Shown here: in pieces, positions 20,242 to 31,523 of the stretch
Layout: the number at the start of each line of letters is the position of its first letter
How positions within the stretch are numbered: the first letter of the stretch is position 1
Assembly: GCA_905221605.1 (NCBI GenBank)
Contig: CAJNDS010002111.1
Coordinates: 585,565 to 649,564, forward strand
Reading direction: 5' to 3'
Length of the DNA stretch: 64,000 nucleotides
DNA from: Symbiodinium natans
Lineage: Eukaryota > Sar > Dinophyceae > Suessiales > Symbiodiniaceae
The notes under the pieces: generated by a model
Told to the model about the DNA's origin: nothing
The model's input: the letters and a program-made list of their open reading frames with translations, nothing else
Database searches by the model: none
Position numbers and translations under genes: made by a program

Positions 20242-23200
20242 GTTCAAAACCTCCTGTAGAAGAGACCGGCATTATAGGGGGGAGTTTAAGGTACCTTGAG
20301 CCCCCTCAGTTCTTCAGGTCTGCGGCCTAAAGTTTGGTAAAGTGTAGAGTTTACGGCTTCAGGGCTTTGACGTTGCGAAAGAGAGAGTCAGAGTCAATGA
20401 GTTTTCTTGTGTGACATGCAATGAAATGGTTGTGCTTTGAAGTTTAGAACTTCAAAGTATCGAGATTCGGAAGCACGACGTTCTGAGCCCCACACACCCC
20501 AATCTCCTAAACCCTACAAACCCTAAACCCTAAACCCTAAACCCTAAACCCTAAACCCTAAACCCTTAACCCTAAACCCTAAACCCTAAACCCCCCCAAG
20601 CAACCCAAACCCTAACCCCCCCCACAAAACCCTAAACCCTAAACCCTAAACCCTAAACCCTAAACCCGAAACCCGAAACCCGAAACCCTACATATTCCCG
20701 AAATCTAGGCCTAAAACCGAAGCTGCGAGCCTGGTGGCCGAGGGAGTTCTCAGGGGAGAAGCTGCAGAGAGGCGCGGCGCCGGGGGCTCAGTGCGGCGCA
20801 GGCGCTCGGGGGGGGGGGGGGTTTAGGGTTTAGGGTTGAGGGTTGAGGTTTTTAGGGTTTTTAGGCTTTAGGGTTTAGGTTTTAGGGGTGGGAAGGGGCG
20901 CCTGTGTGGGCGCTCCATAGTAGGTTTGGGATGTTTAGGGTATAATAGGAACTCCCCAGCATCCTTAAGCCAGAGCCTCCTTGTCATGAGGTCCACTGGG
21001 AACCTGTCCCCAAAGAGGGGACAGGGCCGACCACAATGGGACGACAGGCCAGGTTTGGAACGGGGAAGGCCTTGCGCTTCGAGGGTTCAAGGTACAGGGC
21101 AGAAGCTATGGCTGAGAGGTTGTCAGGTTTGTGCCGAAAGTTGAAAGATTTGAGGACGAAAAGGTTTTGCCGCATGCTGGAGGGTCGGTGCATGGCCGAC
21201 GGTGGGATGGTATGCCCTTCTCTGGTGAAATCGCGCCCGTTTTCGACTTTGCTCCATGCTCGAGTAGAAACCGCCAGCGGGGCCTGTCAGGCTTCCTGGA
21301 CCTTGGTTCAATGACTGAAAGCTTCAGCATATGCTCTGTATACATGGGTTCTTGAGGGCCGTGCAATCACGTAGAGAGAGAGCCCTGGGTTCTTGCAGAG
21401 CTAGTTGCAGAGACTCGGCTTGAACTTCAACCACGATGCTAAAGGCTTGTGTCGGGCCCGGCTGGAAGCCATGACGTGCGCAGAGGCATCACCTGCTCTA
21501 CTCCACGGTCAATGACAAGATGCAGAAGAATGTTAGGCGTGCCAGCTGCGTTGCTTAGGGGGCACGTTGTCTTGACATTCCCAGCTTGTTCAAGTCCATA
21601 GTTGTAATCTGCAGCCAACTCCCAACCTCAGCCCTGGGCCCAAAACCCCCGGGACCCAAAACCCCCGGGACCCAAAACCCCAAACCCGAAACCTAAACCC
21701 TAAACCCTAAATCTGAAATATAAACCCTAAACCCTAAACCCTGAACCCTAAACCCTGAGGTCTTATTTCGACCGGCCGCGGGACATCGATGCCCACGGCC
21801 AGCGCTACGACCATCCGCTGAGGAGGGGATTGGGACGGGCCAGGGCTTGAGCCGGGGTGGGGGGTGGTTTCGAACAACTGTGGGGTTTCGGGCTTAGGTT
21901 ATGTATGTATATAATCTGATACATGCACATGTACCCAGAGCTTCGGACCATAACTTAGGATCTAAGGTAGGCGCCGAAGGGAGGCCCTTTGTGATGATCG
22001 CCCCAAACACTAAACCCCGAGGCTCGACACAGTAAGACCTAAAGCCCCCAAACCCCCAAAGCCCTAAGCCCTAGATCCTAGAAGCCTCGGAGCCTGCCCT
22101 GATGAGCCCTACATCCCTGAGCCTTGAGCCCCAAGCCCTAGAAACCCCTGAGTCTGAGACCCTGAAGACCCCTAAACACCCTAATCCCTAGAAACCTCTG
22201 GGCCTTAAACCGTAAATCCTAAACCCTAACCCTAAACCATAAGCCCTAAGCCCTAAGCCCTCAAGCCTAGACCCTAGACCCTAAACCCTAAACCCTAAAC
22301 CCTAAACCCTAAACCCTAAACAAGAAACCTTAAACCCTAAACCCTAAACCCTACCTCAGGACCACCTGGCAGCTCAACACTCCCATGGACGCACCGCCCC
22401 CTGGAGCTGCCGCTTGGGAGCCCAGACATCAGAGCTTCGGGGCTTTAGGGGATGAAATGGGGTTTAGGGTTTAGGGTTTAGGGTTTAGGGTTTAGGGTTT
22501 AGGGTTTAGGGTTTAGGGTTTAGGGTTTAGGGTTTAGGGTTTAGGGGATGAAGGGGGGTTTAGGGCTGCGGGCTTTAGGGGATGAAGTGGGTTTAGGGCT
22601 TGGGGGGCAAAGGGGGTTTAGGGTTTAATGGTGTTTAGGGTGTTTAGGGTTTGGGCTTTAGGGGATTAAGGTTAGGGCTGTAGGGTTCTTGGTTCAGGGT
22701 GTTTAGGGCTTTGAGGTTTTAGGGGCTTAGGGTGCTTAGGCTTTAGGGTTTCGGGAGTTTAAGGGCTTTGGGGGTTTAAGGTTTAGGGTTTAGGGTGTTT
22801 AGGGTTTTAGGGTGTTTAAGGTCTTGTGGGGGTTTAGAGCTTGAGGGACTTAGGGCTTTTGCGTTCCCTAAGCCCTATTGTGAGCGCTCCTAAACACAGG
22901 ACCCTGATCCCGTGTCAGCACAAAGCAGAAGGTTTCGGTACTCTTTGTGCCTGCGGGGTCTCTTTGAAGTAGGCCTGGTGCAGGAACCTCATTGAAAGCG
23001 TCTGAGATCAGGGATGTCAGATGCCTTCTGACAGTCAGCATTTTGTCAACCCCCAACCCTCAGCCCAGCCAGATCGGTCTAGCAGCTGTTCAGTCGCCTT
23101 AGAACAGCAAGCCTAAACCTTCTGAACCTAAAGACAAGAGACCCTAAAGCACACTCAGCCCACACCCCCCAACCCCAAATCCCTTGAACAAGCTCCTGAA

Positions 23201-25192
23201 CCATCATGGGGCATGCGTCCCCGATCCCCTGACGCAGACCCCCTAAAACCCCAAAGCTCCCCAAACCCCCAAACCTCCGTAAACCCGCCCAAAAACCCCC
23301 AGAGCCACCCCAAAACCCTCCGAAAGCCGCCTTGCAACCCCCTAAACCCTAAACCCTACACCCAAAACCCAAAACCCCAAACCCCAAACCCTGGAACCCT
23401 GAGATGGAGCTGTCCCCCATGTCCACGGCGAACTTCGACAAGTTGCTGAAGCTCTCAAGGCGGGAGCTCCAAGTTTCCCCAGACTCTGCAAGCTTGAAGC
23501 ATGGGGTTTAGGGTTTAGGGTTTGGGGTTTAGGGTCTAGGGTTTAGGGTTTAGGGTTTAGGGTTTAGGGTTTTAGGGTTTTAGGGTTTTAGGGTTTTAGG
23601 GTTTTAGGGTTTTAGGGTTTTAGGGTTTTAGGGTTTTAGGGTTTTAGGGTTTTAGGGTTTTAGGGTTTTAGGGTTTTAGGGTTTTAGGGTTTTAGGGTTT
23701 TAGGGTTTTAGGGTTTTAGGGTTTTAGGGTTTTCGGGTTTTAGGGTTTGGGGGCTTGGGGGCTTGGGGTTCAGAGGGTGCGGGGCTAAATTTGCTGAGGT
23801 TCGCTCAGGATTCAGGGTGAGCAGGCGTTTGGGCCCAGGGTTGACAAGACTTGAGGAACGAAAGTTTAGGGAGCCAAGTGCGCCTGAATCGCCCTAGCCT
23901 TGAAGCCCTAAACCCCAAACTCTGGCCCTAAACCCTAAACCCCAAACAAAAATCTGGCAGTTTCCGACACTTGGGGTGCTTGCGGTCTTGTGGTTCAGGG
24001 CTTGGGGTTTTCGCGGCTTGGTGTTCAGGGGTCGGGGCACCAGCGGTTTTAGGGGGGTTTAGGAGGTTTTGGGTGGTTTTTACGGCTTTAGGGGTTTTAG
24101 CGTGTTTCCGAGTATTTTCAAGGGTTTTAGGGAGCCCTAGACCCTGGCGTGCGTACATATATACATATATATATATATATGACATATATATATATACACA
24201 CATGTACAGTTTTTATAGGGTAGTTGGACTAGGCGTTCCTTCCCGGCACCCCTCCGAGTACAAGCACAGTCGGCTTGGGGATAGTACCGTATCTCCCCTA
24301 TCTAGCCCCTGAAGAAGCCCTAAACCCTAAGCCCTAAACCCGATGTTGTAAACCCTAAGCCCTAAACCCTAAGCCCTCAGCCCAAAGCCCAAAGCCCAAA
24401 GCCCTAAGCCCTAAACCCTAAACCCTAATTCCGGCGTTCCTTGCTGAGAGCCAAGCCTCTGTGTCCCAGGAGCTATTCAGCCCCGAAGCTGACCCACTCG
24501 GAGCAGAAAGAGAAGAGGCGGGCACCTAAACCCTAAACTCCTACCCCTAACCCTAAACCCTAAGCCCTAAATCCTCTAAACCTAAAACCAATCACGAACC
24601 CCTTGCGGAAGCAGCCCCCAGGGTGTTGCCACGCTAGCAGGGGAGTATTCACGATTGGAGCTTCTGTGGAAGTGGAGTGGCTAATTATTCATTTCTCGAG
24701 AGGAGACCGCTGACCACTGGCGTTGCACTTAGGGTTTAGGGTTTAGGGCTTAGGGCTTAGGGTTTCAGGCTTCTCACGCACTTGCTTTCTTCCCTTCGGG
24801 CGCGTGCCAAAGTCGACATGCTTCTGGTATGGGCATTCATGGTGTTCTCTTCTGGGTCAAGTTGTGTTTAACCTTAGACATGAAAACCTACACCCTAAAC
24901 CCTAAACCCTAAACCCTAAACCCTAAACCCCAAACCCTAAACCCTAAACCCTAAACCCTAAACCCTAAACCCTAAACCCTAAACCCTAAACCCTAAACCC
25001 TAAACCCTATACCCTATACCCTAAACCCCAAACCCCAAACCCCAAACCCTAAACCCTAAACCCTAAACCCTAAACCCTAAGCCCTAAACCCTAAACCCTA
25101 AACCCTTTTGCGCATCCAAGGATGCCTCTCAGCCCTTTGAAACCCTGCCCCCTCCCTCCCCCCACAACTCCTTCGGGAAGTCCACTCACTAG
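20119..25192 (+). CDS. Unidentified split gene, eight phase-compatible exons (3' part)
   Basis: Eight islands at 20119-20241, 20709-20801, 21760-21822, 22360-22441, 23404-23505, 24470-24517, 24641-24733 and 25121-25192 join without frame conflict and end in TAG. Peptides include MSALDDQHSPPLELQSG, EAASLVAEGVLRGEAAERR, YFDRPRDIDAHGQRYDHPLR, TTWQLNTPMDAPPPGAAAW, MELSPMSTANFDKLLKLS, ELFSPEADPLGAEREE, GSIHDWSFCGSGVANYSF and DASQPFETLPPPSPHNSF. Inferred donors are GT, GC, GA, GC, GT, GC and GT; acceptors are all AG followed by G, A or C. Introns hold CCCTAAA and TTTAGGG blocks. The product is acidic/proline-rich and mostly disordered-looking; no domain was recognised. The true 5' end is upstream and unknown. 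Whether TAG is the real stop or the chain continues to 25571 is open. Confidence 0.55.
20709..20801 (+). CDS. Exon of unidentified gene (20-25 kb)
   Basis: ATCTAG|G, then PKTEAASLVAEGVLRGEA, AERRGAGGSVRR, ending AG|GC (GC donor) in phase 2. CCCTAAA/CCCGAAA lies before it; a poly-G run and a TTTAGGG block follow. Confidence 0.55.
21760..21822 (+). CDS. Exon of unidentified gene (20-25 kb)
   Basis: CCTGAG|G, then SYFDRPRDIDAHGQRYDHPL, ending AG|GA (GA donor) in phase 2. It is preceded immediately by a CCCTAAA block. One of the clearest coding islands by codon content. Confidence 0.6.
22195..22355 (-). repeat. CCCTAAA block before exon 22360
   Basis: CCCTAAA and CCCTAAG/CCCTAGA units ending within 15 bases of the acceptor CTACCTCAG. 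Confidence 0.9.
22360..22441 (+). CDS. Exon of unidentified gene (20-25 kb)
   Basis: CTACCTCAG|G, then TTWQLNTPMDAPPPGAAAW, EPRHQSFG, phase 0 end. The donor is GCTTTAGGGG, a repeat-like unit with GC instead of GT. It is preceded by CCCTAAA (22195-22355) and followed by TTTAGGG (22455-22860). Confidence 0.6.
22455..22860 (+). repeat. TTTAGGG block after exon 22360-22441
   Basis: Perfect TTTAGGG (22460-22550) then degenerate GGGTTTAGGG-like and TTTAGGGTG units. Confidence 0.9.
23404..23505 (+). CDS. Exon of unidentified gene (20-25 kb)
   Basis: CCTGAG|A, exactly 34 codons: MELSPMSTANFDKLLKL, SRRELQVSPDSASLKHG. The donor GTTTAGGG is the first unit of a 250-base G-rich array. Phase 0 at both ends. 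The upstream intron ends in CCCTAAA/CCCAAAA repeats. Confidence 0.65.
23505..23760 (+). repeat. TTTAGGG and TTTTAGGG array beginning at a splice donor
   Basis: Starts as TTTAGGG directly at the donor of exon 23404-23505, then about 22 copies of TTTTAGGG. Confidence 0.95.
24470..24517 (+). CDS. Exon of unidentified gene (20-25 kb)
   Basis: CTGTGTCCCAG|G, 16 codons ELFSPEADPLGAEREE, ending GAG|GC (GC donor), phase 0. A second frame (SYSAPKLTHSEQKEKRR) is also open, so the frame depends on phase matching with the neighbouring exons. Confidence 0.5.
24641..24733 (+). CDS. Exon of unidentified gene (20-25 kb)
   Basis: GCTAGCAG|G, 31 codons GSIHDWSFCGSGVANYSF, LERRPLTTGVALR, then GTTTAGGG as donor. 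Phase 0 at both ends. Confidence 0.55.
24885..25107 (-). repeat. CCCTAAA array before exon 25121
   Basis: About 30 heptamers with CCCCAAA and CCCTATA variants. Confidence 0.95.
25121..25192 (+). CDS. Possible terminal exon of unidentified gene (TAG)
   Basis: CATCCAAG|G, then DASQPFETLPPPSPHNSFGK, STH and TAG at 25190. A 220-base CCCTAAA array precedes it and a TTTAGGG block follows at 25213. An alternative acceptor CTCTCAG (25133) is in the same frame. Confidence 0.5.
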   Translation, partial: DASQPFETLPPPSPHNSFGKSTH

Positions 25193-25570
25193 CTCGAGAG
25201 CAAACAGCGTTGTTTAGGGTTTAGGGTTTAGGGTTAGGGTTTAGGGTCTGGGGTCTAGGGTCGAGGGTCTAGGGTTTAGGGTTTGGGGTTTAGGGTTAAG
25301 GGTTCCTTGATCAGGACCCAGAGAAGGCGCCTTGTTCCCTTTTCTTAAGGTTTAAGCTTCCCTTGTGACCCAGGTTGCTCCTGGGTCTAGTTGACCGGAG
25401 AACAGCACACTGGATTTTTTTCGCAAGATGATTCCACCAGCTCGTCGCAGTCAGTTTTTGAAGCGCGACCCTAAGCCCGAGATCTCAAACCCTAAGCCCT
25501 ACACCCAAAACCCTAAACCCTAAACCCTGAACCCTAAACCATCACGGCCCCAACTCTTGGCTTCCCATAG

Positions 25571-25627
25571 ACTGAGTCCCCCATGCCGGGTAGCAGCAGC
25601 GGCAGCTCTGACTTGTATCGAGACCAG
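25571..25627 (+). CDS. Candidate exon, Ser-rich
   Basis: TTCCCATAG|A, 19 codons TESPMPGSSSGSSDLYRDQ, donor GTGGAA. Phase 0 at both ends; it joins in frame to the island at 26331 (SDLYRDQ-DNHYFQANLREYF). Confidence 0.5.
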
Positions 25628-27165
25628 GTGGAACGCGCGCCACCATGTTTGTTTCGCCAAGGACGGGAAGGGAAGGATTTTGGGGATTTTCGGGTTTGGG
25701 GGCTGGCAAGTTCGTTTTGCTCATGATGCGTGAAAGTCGAACCTCGTGTTGACAAAACTTCAAGCGCTCATCTCCCTTAACTGAGGATGTGCAGTTGTTT
25801 CCCGGGGGTTCAGACCCTGGACCGCCCCTTAGACCCAGCCCCAACACAGTATCCCAAACCCCAGGCTCCAACAGCGAATTGAAACCCCTAAACCCGCCCA
25901 AGTGGCGCTAGAAGGGCTTTGGGATGGATACATCCCTTAGGGCCGCCCGTGTGGCTTCAGGGACTCAACTCGGGCTCCGGGATTTCGGGGGCAGCTGCTT
26001 TAGGGAGTAGCGGACGACGAGATCTAGGGTTTCGGGTTGCGGTCCAGGGTTTCGGGGTTCTGGGCGTTAGCATCTGCAAAAACAGTTTCATTTTTTGATT
26101 TATGCCGTGTCGTTCGCTTGTTGGCAAGAACCTGAATGCTTCCAGTGGTTTTGGAACCCTGAACCTTGAGGTTAAGCAATTAAGGATGACGACCTGAGAT
26201 CCTCCCTAAAGTTGCATTAAAAGGGTCCATAGGAGCCTGTATGCAGGCAGCTGTCAGCCAGGGTCTAGTGCTTGGTGCACCGATGCCTTCCCAGAAGATG
26301 TGAGACTGCCACCCCTATTTCGGACGTCAGGACAACCACTACTTCCAAGCGAACCTGAGGGAGTACTTTGAGCGGCCCAGGCATCTACATGTCTAACTCG
26401 TCCCGATGCAGTTCACGAAATCCAAGCAAGGAACCCCAAAAATCACGGCCCTCCGTTGCCTGTATTGAGTTCAACGTCCGTACATATGGGGTTGACAGCC
26501 AGTAAGTGACCGACTAGCTAAATCCCGCGCCTTTCTAGGTAGCTTAGGGCGGGACATTTAGCAAACTTGCTGCGGAAGCGATACCTAGCCTTGAAGGCGA
26601 TACCGCCGGATATCATAGGTTTGCTTGAGAAAGCGACACCTAACCCCAGAAGCAATATGAACGTTCATGCCCTCTAGGTTTTGCCTCGCGCTCAAGTCAA
26701 AGTCGCTCTTGCACTTCCCCGAGGTTAGAGCTTAGGGTTCATGGTGTATTTCTATGTATTTCTGTGTGCTTAATGGTTTAGGGCCCAGTTGGTAGGGTTG
26801 GATACGGGTTTCGTTTACCTTTTGCCGAGCACTCCCAAACAAGGCAAAAACCGGAGTTGTACCCTAAACCCCATGACTATATCCCCATTGGGAATTATTT
26901 TTCATGTTTGTTTTTGTAAAACCCAAGAGGATAACCAAAAACACTATTCTTATTAAGGTTCTAAGGGGAGTATAGATTATCCTAAGCATTCCACAGCAGC
27001 AACGAGTTGGACTTCTGTAGGGAGTCAGCTGCTGGGGGTGTGGAGCTCGTCACGTCAAGCCAGCGACGTCATGGGTTTCGAGCCCCGTTCTCACCATATC
27101 AATTTGGGTAGAACTTTTTCGTGTAAGGAACTGATCGCAGGATCCTCAGTTTCAAGTTGGGGCTA
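25628..27165. other. Mostly unannotated, low-repeat stretch
   Basis: Apart from the exon at 26331, no gene was recognised. It lacks telomere-type arrays except short fragments, so it may hold further exons not detected by eye. Confidence 0.4.
26331..26380 (+). CDS. Candidate exon
   Basis: GGACGTCAG|G, reading DNHYFQANLREYFERP, ending CCCAG|GC (GC donor) in phase 2. Very protein-like, not identified. No telomere-type block within 700 bases. Confidence 0.55.
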
Positions 27166-27168
27166 GCG

Positions 27169-27199
<31 letters not shown>

Positions 27200-27280
27200 G
27201 AGAGAGAAAAACGAGAGAGAAAGAAAGAGAGAAAACAGAGAGAAAGAGAGAAAGAGATTGAGAGAGCGAGAAAGACAGAG

Positions 27281-27330
<50 letters not shown>

Positions 27331-27448
27331 CCCTCTTGGGGGCCTCTTCGCTGAGTAGAAGAAGAAGAGAGGACAAAGAAGATAAAGAGAGAAAGAGAGG
27401 TTTACAAGCAGAGCGAGAGCGAGAGAGAGAGAGAGAGAGCGAGAGCAC
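27166..27448 (+). repeat. GA-rich polypurine tract
   Basis: Imperfect (GA)n, (GAAA)n and (GGA)n over about 280 bases with one interruption at 27330-27360. Long open frames on both strands here are artefacts. Polypurine mirror repeats can form triplex DNA. Confidence 0.95.
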
Positions 27449-27495
27449 GTGTTTCAAAGTTGCTTGAATTTCCCGGAACTTCACCGCCCCTCCAG

Positions 27496-27544
27496 CTGCC
27501 GACTCAGATGAAGCTTTGCTTTTCCACGAGACCGTGGAGTGATT
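27496..27544 (+). CDS. Candidate short exon
   Basis: ACCGCCCCTCCAG|C, reading ADSDEALLFHETVE, then TGA or a donor GTGGAG. Good pyrimidine tract; phase with neighbours not established. Confidence 0.4.
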
Positions 27545-28118
27545 ATATAGGTCTCACGGCTGTGCACTTGCTGAGCAAGCGGCACCGACAAGTTGGGTGA
27601 ACCCGAAATCAAAACCTGCAACCCTAAGCCCAAGCCGCCTGTCCCCAATCTGAACCCCGAACCCTAAACTTAAGTTTAAGACCCCTAAGCCCGGTGATGC
27701 TTCCTTCATCAGGACGTCAAGAGATGTTGAGGGATTTGGGGTTGGGAGGCGCTGGAGAAGTTTCAAACCAAGTCGTTGGCGGTTGTCCACAAATGCTAAG
27801 AACCAGATCAAGTTTAGATTCAGAGCGAACATTATGCATGTGTAATTTATATATATATATAGATACACATATTCAATCAGTCATTATGAATTTAGCAAAA
27901 GATGAGTACACGTGTGAATATTGTACGGCAAAGGAACCCGAGCTGTTCGGTGCTCCGGTACCATAGCCCCGGAGCAGAACTCACTAGAGCTTACCCATGT
28001 TTTTAAGTATCGTTGGCCCAAACCCTAAACCCTAAACCCTAAACCCTAAACCTTAAACCCTAAACCCTAAACCCTAAACCCTAAACTCTCAACCTTGACA
28101 ATGATGTGGATGATTCAG

Positions 28119-28191
28119 GTCGTACGTAGTTTTGGTTTTAATGCTGCCGTTGAAGAAGCACAACGAGCCATATGTTCTGCTAAAGCAGAAG
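28119..28191 (+). CDS. Candidate exon, helical
   Basis: GATTCAG|G, reading VVRSFGFNAAVEEAQRAI, CSAKAE, donor GTGCTC. Another frame (LPLKKHNEPYVLLKQKVL) is also open from 28144 to 28228 and equally protein-like, so the frame is uncertain although the island is convincing. CCCTAAA (28017-28085) lies upstream. Confidence 0.5.
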
Positions 28192-28366
28192 GTGCTCGTA
28201 GTAACACTTCATGATGAACGGCGGTATTAGCTGTATGCCATGCATATCATACATGCAAGCGTACATACACAAGTACATGAGAAATCAAACGTGCTCCTAC
28301 TTGTAGGACTTAGTGGGCGTGTAGGCTTGGCAGGGGGTTTGGACCTCTTGGTCGCTTCTTTTGCAG

Positions 28367-28419
28367 CCGCTCCATCTTCAAGACGATGCCAGACATCAGG
28401 AAGTTTATGGATTCGGGGG
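28367..28419 (+). CDS. Candidate exon
   Basis: CTTCTTTTGCAG|C, reading RSIFKTMPDIRKFMDSG, then donor GTTAAGG. Strong pyrimidine tract and acceptor. Not identified. Confidence 0.5.
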
Positions 28420-28761
28420 GTTAAGGGGGCTTGGGGTCTTCAGAGCTTTGGGGTCTTCAGAGCTTTGGTGCTCGCCCCTGGTCGCTGGAGGGCTTGAGGT
28501 TGAGGATGGCTTGGGTTTCTATCCCCGTCTTCAAAACTCGCGCTGCCTTGCGCAGCTGTAGACACAGAAAGTTTCCAGATTCCAGGGCTCAGAGAGTCCT
28601 AAACAGGGAGCTTCATAGCTTAGGGGGGCTCATATATAAGGTTGGTCATTGAGCAGAGCCCCGCCTTGCGCCCGAGCCGCTGAGCTCTCCGCCTGCGGGC
28701 TGGCTTCGGACTCGACCGCGCGCGGGACATGGTCGGTGGAGGGGTTGTGATTCACGTATAG

Positions 28762-28840
28762 GACTATGCCCAGCACTACATGGCTCACCCTCAACTCGAA
28801 GCCCTGCACCGTGGAGTTGCCGAAAGCAGCCTGTTCTTCG
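28762..28840 (+). CDS. Candidate exon
   Basis: ACGTATAG|G, reading DYAQHYMAHPQLEALHRG, VAESSLFF, ending at GCTTTAGGG (GC donor) or GTTTAGGG at 28858. A TTTAGGG block follows. Clear coding character, no family recognised. Confidence 0.6.
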
Positions 28841-28946
28841 GCTTTAGGGATGTGAAGGGTTTAGGGTTTAGGGTTTAGGGTTTGGGGTTTAGGGTTGAGG
28901 GTTGAGGGTTGAGGGTTGAGGGTTGGGGTTTTCTTTTGGATCCGAG

Positions 28947-28999
28947 GCTGATGACCCTATCTCAAGCAGGTTTCAGGCACACGGCCTGGAGCTCTTGAG
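28947..28999 (+). CDS. Candidate exon
   Basis: TCCGAG|G, reading ADDPISSRFQAHGLELL, donor AG|GTTGG. An internal AAGCAG|G gives a shorter alternative from 28970. G-rich block immediately upstream, against the usual polarity. Confidence 0.45.
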
Positions 29000-29114
29000 G
29001 TTGGACAGTAGGAAGTATGTGTGTGTGTGGCTTAGGGCTCCAGGTACGGAGCTTCAAATCTGATTAGGGTTTCGCAGGTCTCATGGGAGTCAAGCTTGAT
29101 GTAACCCTAAGGTG

Positions 29115-29225
29115 TTCCCACAATATACCCCGATTCTGGCCCTCATATTCCTTACAGGATCTTTAAAACGGGTCCCCAAACACAAGGGTGCAACCTCAGG
29201 TGTCCAAGGTAGAGTCCCATGAAAG
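29115..29225. repeat. Dispersed repeat family 4
   Basis: GGGTCCCCAAACACAAGGGT, GCAACCTCAGG, AGTCCCATGAAAG matches 58918-59022 (GGTCCCCAAACTCAAGGGTA, CAACCTTCGGGG, AATCCCATGAAAGG), together with an upstream GGCCCTCATATTCCTTA / GGCCCTTATGTTGCCTTA block. Confidence 0.65.
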
Positions 29226-29408
29226 TCGCGTGCCGACACATGACCTCTCGACAAGTAGATGAGCAGGTGAAGAGGAACAGGGCTCTCATTCGGGACGGAG
29301 ATTGCCTAAAACCCTGAAACCTTGAACCTTGCAAGCTCGCGCTTGAGGTTTAACATAATATTAGGGCCTACAGTGGCGCGCGCTGTCCCTTTGCCAGGTC
29401 GGAACAGC

Positions 29409-29718
29409 GCGCACACACACACACCCACACACCCACACACCCACACACCCACACACCCACACACCCACACACCCACACACCCACCCACCCACCCACCCAC
29501 CCACACCCACCCACACCCACCCACACACCCACCCACCCACCCACCCACCCACCCGACCACCCGACCACCCACGCACGCACGCACGCATGCACGCACGCAC
29601 GCACGCACGCACGCGCTCGCGCGCCGCGCGCGCGCGCAAAGCACTCACACTCACGCCCGCACTCACTGCACGCCGCACACACACACACACACACCACCCA
29701 CACACACACACACACACA

Positions 29719-29812
<94 letters not shown>

Positions 29813-29991
29813 ACACACACACCCACACACACACCCACACACACACCAACACACACACCAACACACACACCAACACACACACCAACACACACACCAACAC
29901 ACACACCAACACACACACCAACACACACACCAACACACACACCAACACACACACCAACACACACACCAACACACACACCAACACACACACC

Positions 29992-30048
<57 letters not shown>

Positions 30049-30055
30049 CACAACA

Positions 30056-30093
<38 letters not shown>

Positions 30094-30314
30094 CACACAC
30101 ACCCACACAACAACAAACACACACAGACACACACACACACACACCACACCACACCACACCACACCACACCACACCACACCACACCACACCACAACACACA
30201 CACACACACCACAACACACACACACACACACACCACAACACACACACACACCACGACACACACACACACCACAACACACACACACACCACAACACACACA
30301 CACACACACACCAC

Positions 30315-30347
<33 letters not shown>

Positions 30348-30724
30348 CACCCACACGCACCCGCACCGCGCACCCGCACCCAGCCACCGCACCCGCAGCC
30401 CATCCCCCGCAACCCTCACCCTCACGCTCACGCGCGACGCGCAACGCTCACGCGCAGCGCACTCGCACCCGCACGGCGCACGCTCTCACTCCGCGCACAG
30501 CGCGCCACAGTCTGCGCACATCGCGCCAACATTCCGCTCACGCGCGCACCGCGCACGCTCGCGTCACGGCGCGCACGCGCGCAACGCGCTCACGCGCTCA
30601 CGGCTCTCACTCAAGCGCGTCACGCGCTTCGACCGTCTCGCACTGCGCGCAACCACTCACACACTCCACACGCACACACGCACACACGCACACACGCACA
30701 CACGCACACACCCACACACCCACA

Positions 30725-30776
<52 letters not shown>

Positions 30777-30838
30777 CACACACACACACACACACTCACA
30801 CACACACACACACACAGACACACACACGCTCACAATCA
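29409..30838. repeat. CA-rich satellite with nested higher-order units
   Basis: About 1.4 kb of CA-rich DNA with distinct sub-blocks: ACACCC/CCCA units (29415-29570), ACGC units (29568-29615), pure (CA)n (29720-29810), a 12-base unit ACACACACCAAC repeated about 13 times (29837-29998), (CA)n again, a 5-base ACACC run (30143-30193), mixed CACACAACA units, then a CGCGCA-rich section (30425-30660) and final (CA)n (30660-30830). All six frames give long open frames (up to 515 aa) without meaning. Left-handed Z-DNA potential is high in the CA and CGCG parts. Confidence 0.95.
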
Positions 30839-30884
30839 GTTCTCAACATCGAACCGGGTGTCGTTGTGAACCACCATCAGGCAA

Positions 30885-31412
30885 GACCCTAAATTTGACC
30901 CTAAACCTTTAAACCCTAAACCTCAAAACCTCAACCGCCAGCCCTAAACCCCAAGCCTTGAACCCAGAACCCGAACCACCAAAGAGGGACAAACCCTAGA
31001 ACTAAACCCTAAACCCTAATCACCAATCCCTAAACCCCTAAACCCCTAAACCCCTAAACCCCTGAACCCCTAAACCCCTAAACCCCTAAACCCCTAAACC
31101 CCTAAACCCCTAAACCCCTAAACCCCTAAACCCCTAAACCCCTCAACCCCTAAATCCCTAAATCCCTAAACCCCAGGACCCCTAAACCCCCTAAAACCCC
31201 TGAACCCCAAAACCCCTAAACCTCTAAACCCCAAACCCTAAACCCTAAAACCCTAAACCCCCTAATCCCCCAAACCCCTAAACCCCCAAACCCTGAACCC
31301 TGAACCCTAAACCCTAAACCCTAAACCCTAAACCCTAAACCCTAAACCCTAAACCCTAAACCCTAAACCCTAAACCCTAAACCCTAAACCCTAAACCCTA
31401 AACCCTAAACCA
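30885..31412 (-). repeat. CCCCTAAA and CCCTAAA arrays upstream of the SAPS gene
   Basis: Octamer CCCCTAAA (31030-31170) changes into heptamer CCCTAAA (31295-31410). The heptamer run ends about 45 bases before the proposed start codon at 31458. Confidence 0.9.
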
Positions 31413-31457
31413 TACCCAGAACCGAACCATCCATGCACGGAACCGCCCAGGTGGCAG

Positions 31458-31523
31458 ATGGCTGCCGATGGGGGCGGTTCGTTTTGGGCCACCTTTGGGG
31501 GAGGGGCGGCACCAGAGGCCAGG
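31458..31523 (+). CDS. SAPS gene exon 1 (start codon)
   Basis: ATG at 31458, reading [22 protein letters not shown]. The SFW near the N-terminus matches the FW that opens most SAPS proteins. Phase 0 at donor AGG|GTTCCC; GAG|GCCAGG at 31518 is an in-phase alternative. GTGGCAG just before the ATG could serve as a splice or spliced-leader acceptor (inference). Confidence 0.7.

Noticed and set aside
27152-27484. Ser/Leu-rich and Arg/Glu-rich frames in the GA tract
   Set aside because: Translation of (GA)n/(TC)n; no independent support.
29322-30912. Open frames of 250-515 codons on both strands in the CA-rich region
   Set aside because: His/Thr, Cys/Val or similar two-residue peptides from (CA)n; open in all frames simply because the repeat lacks stops.
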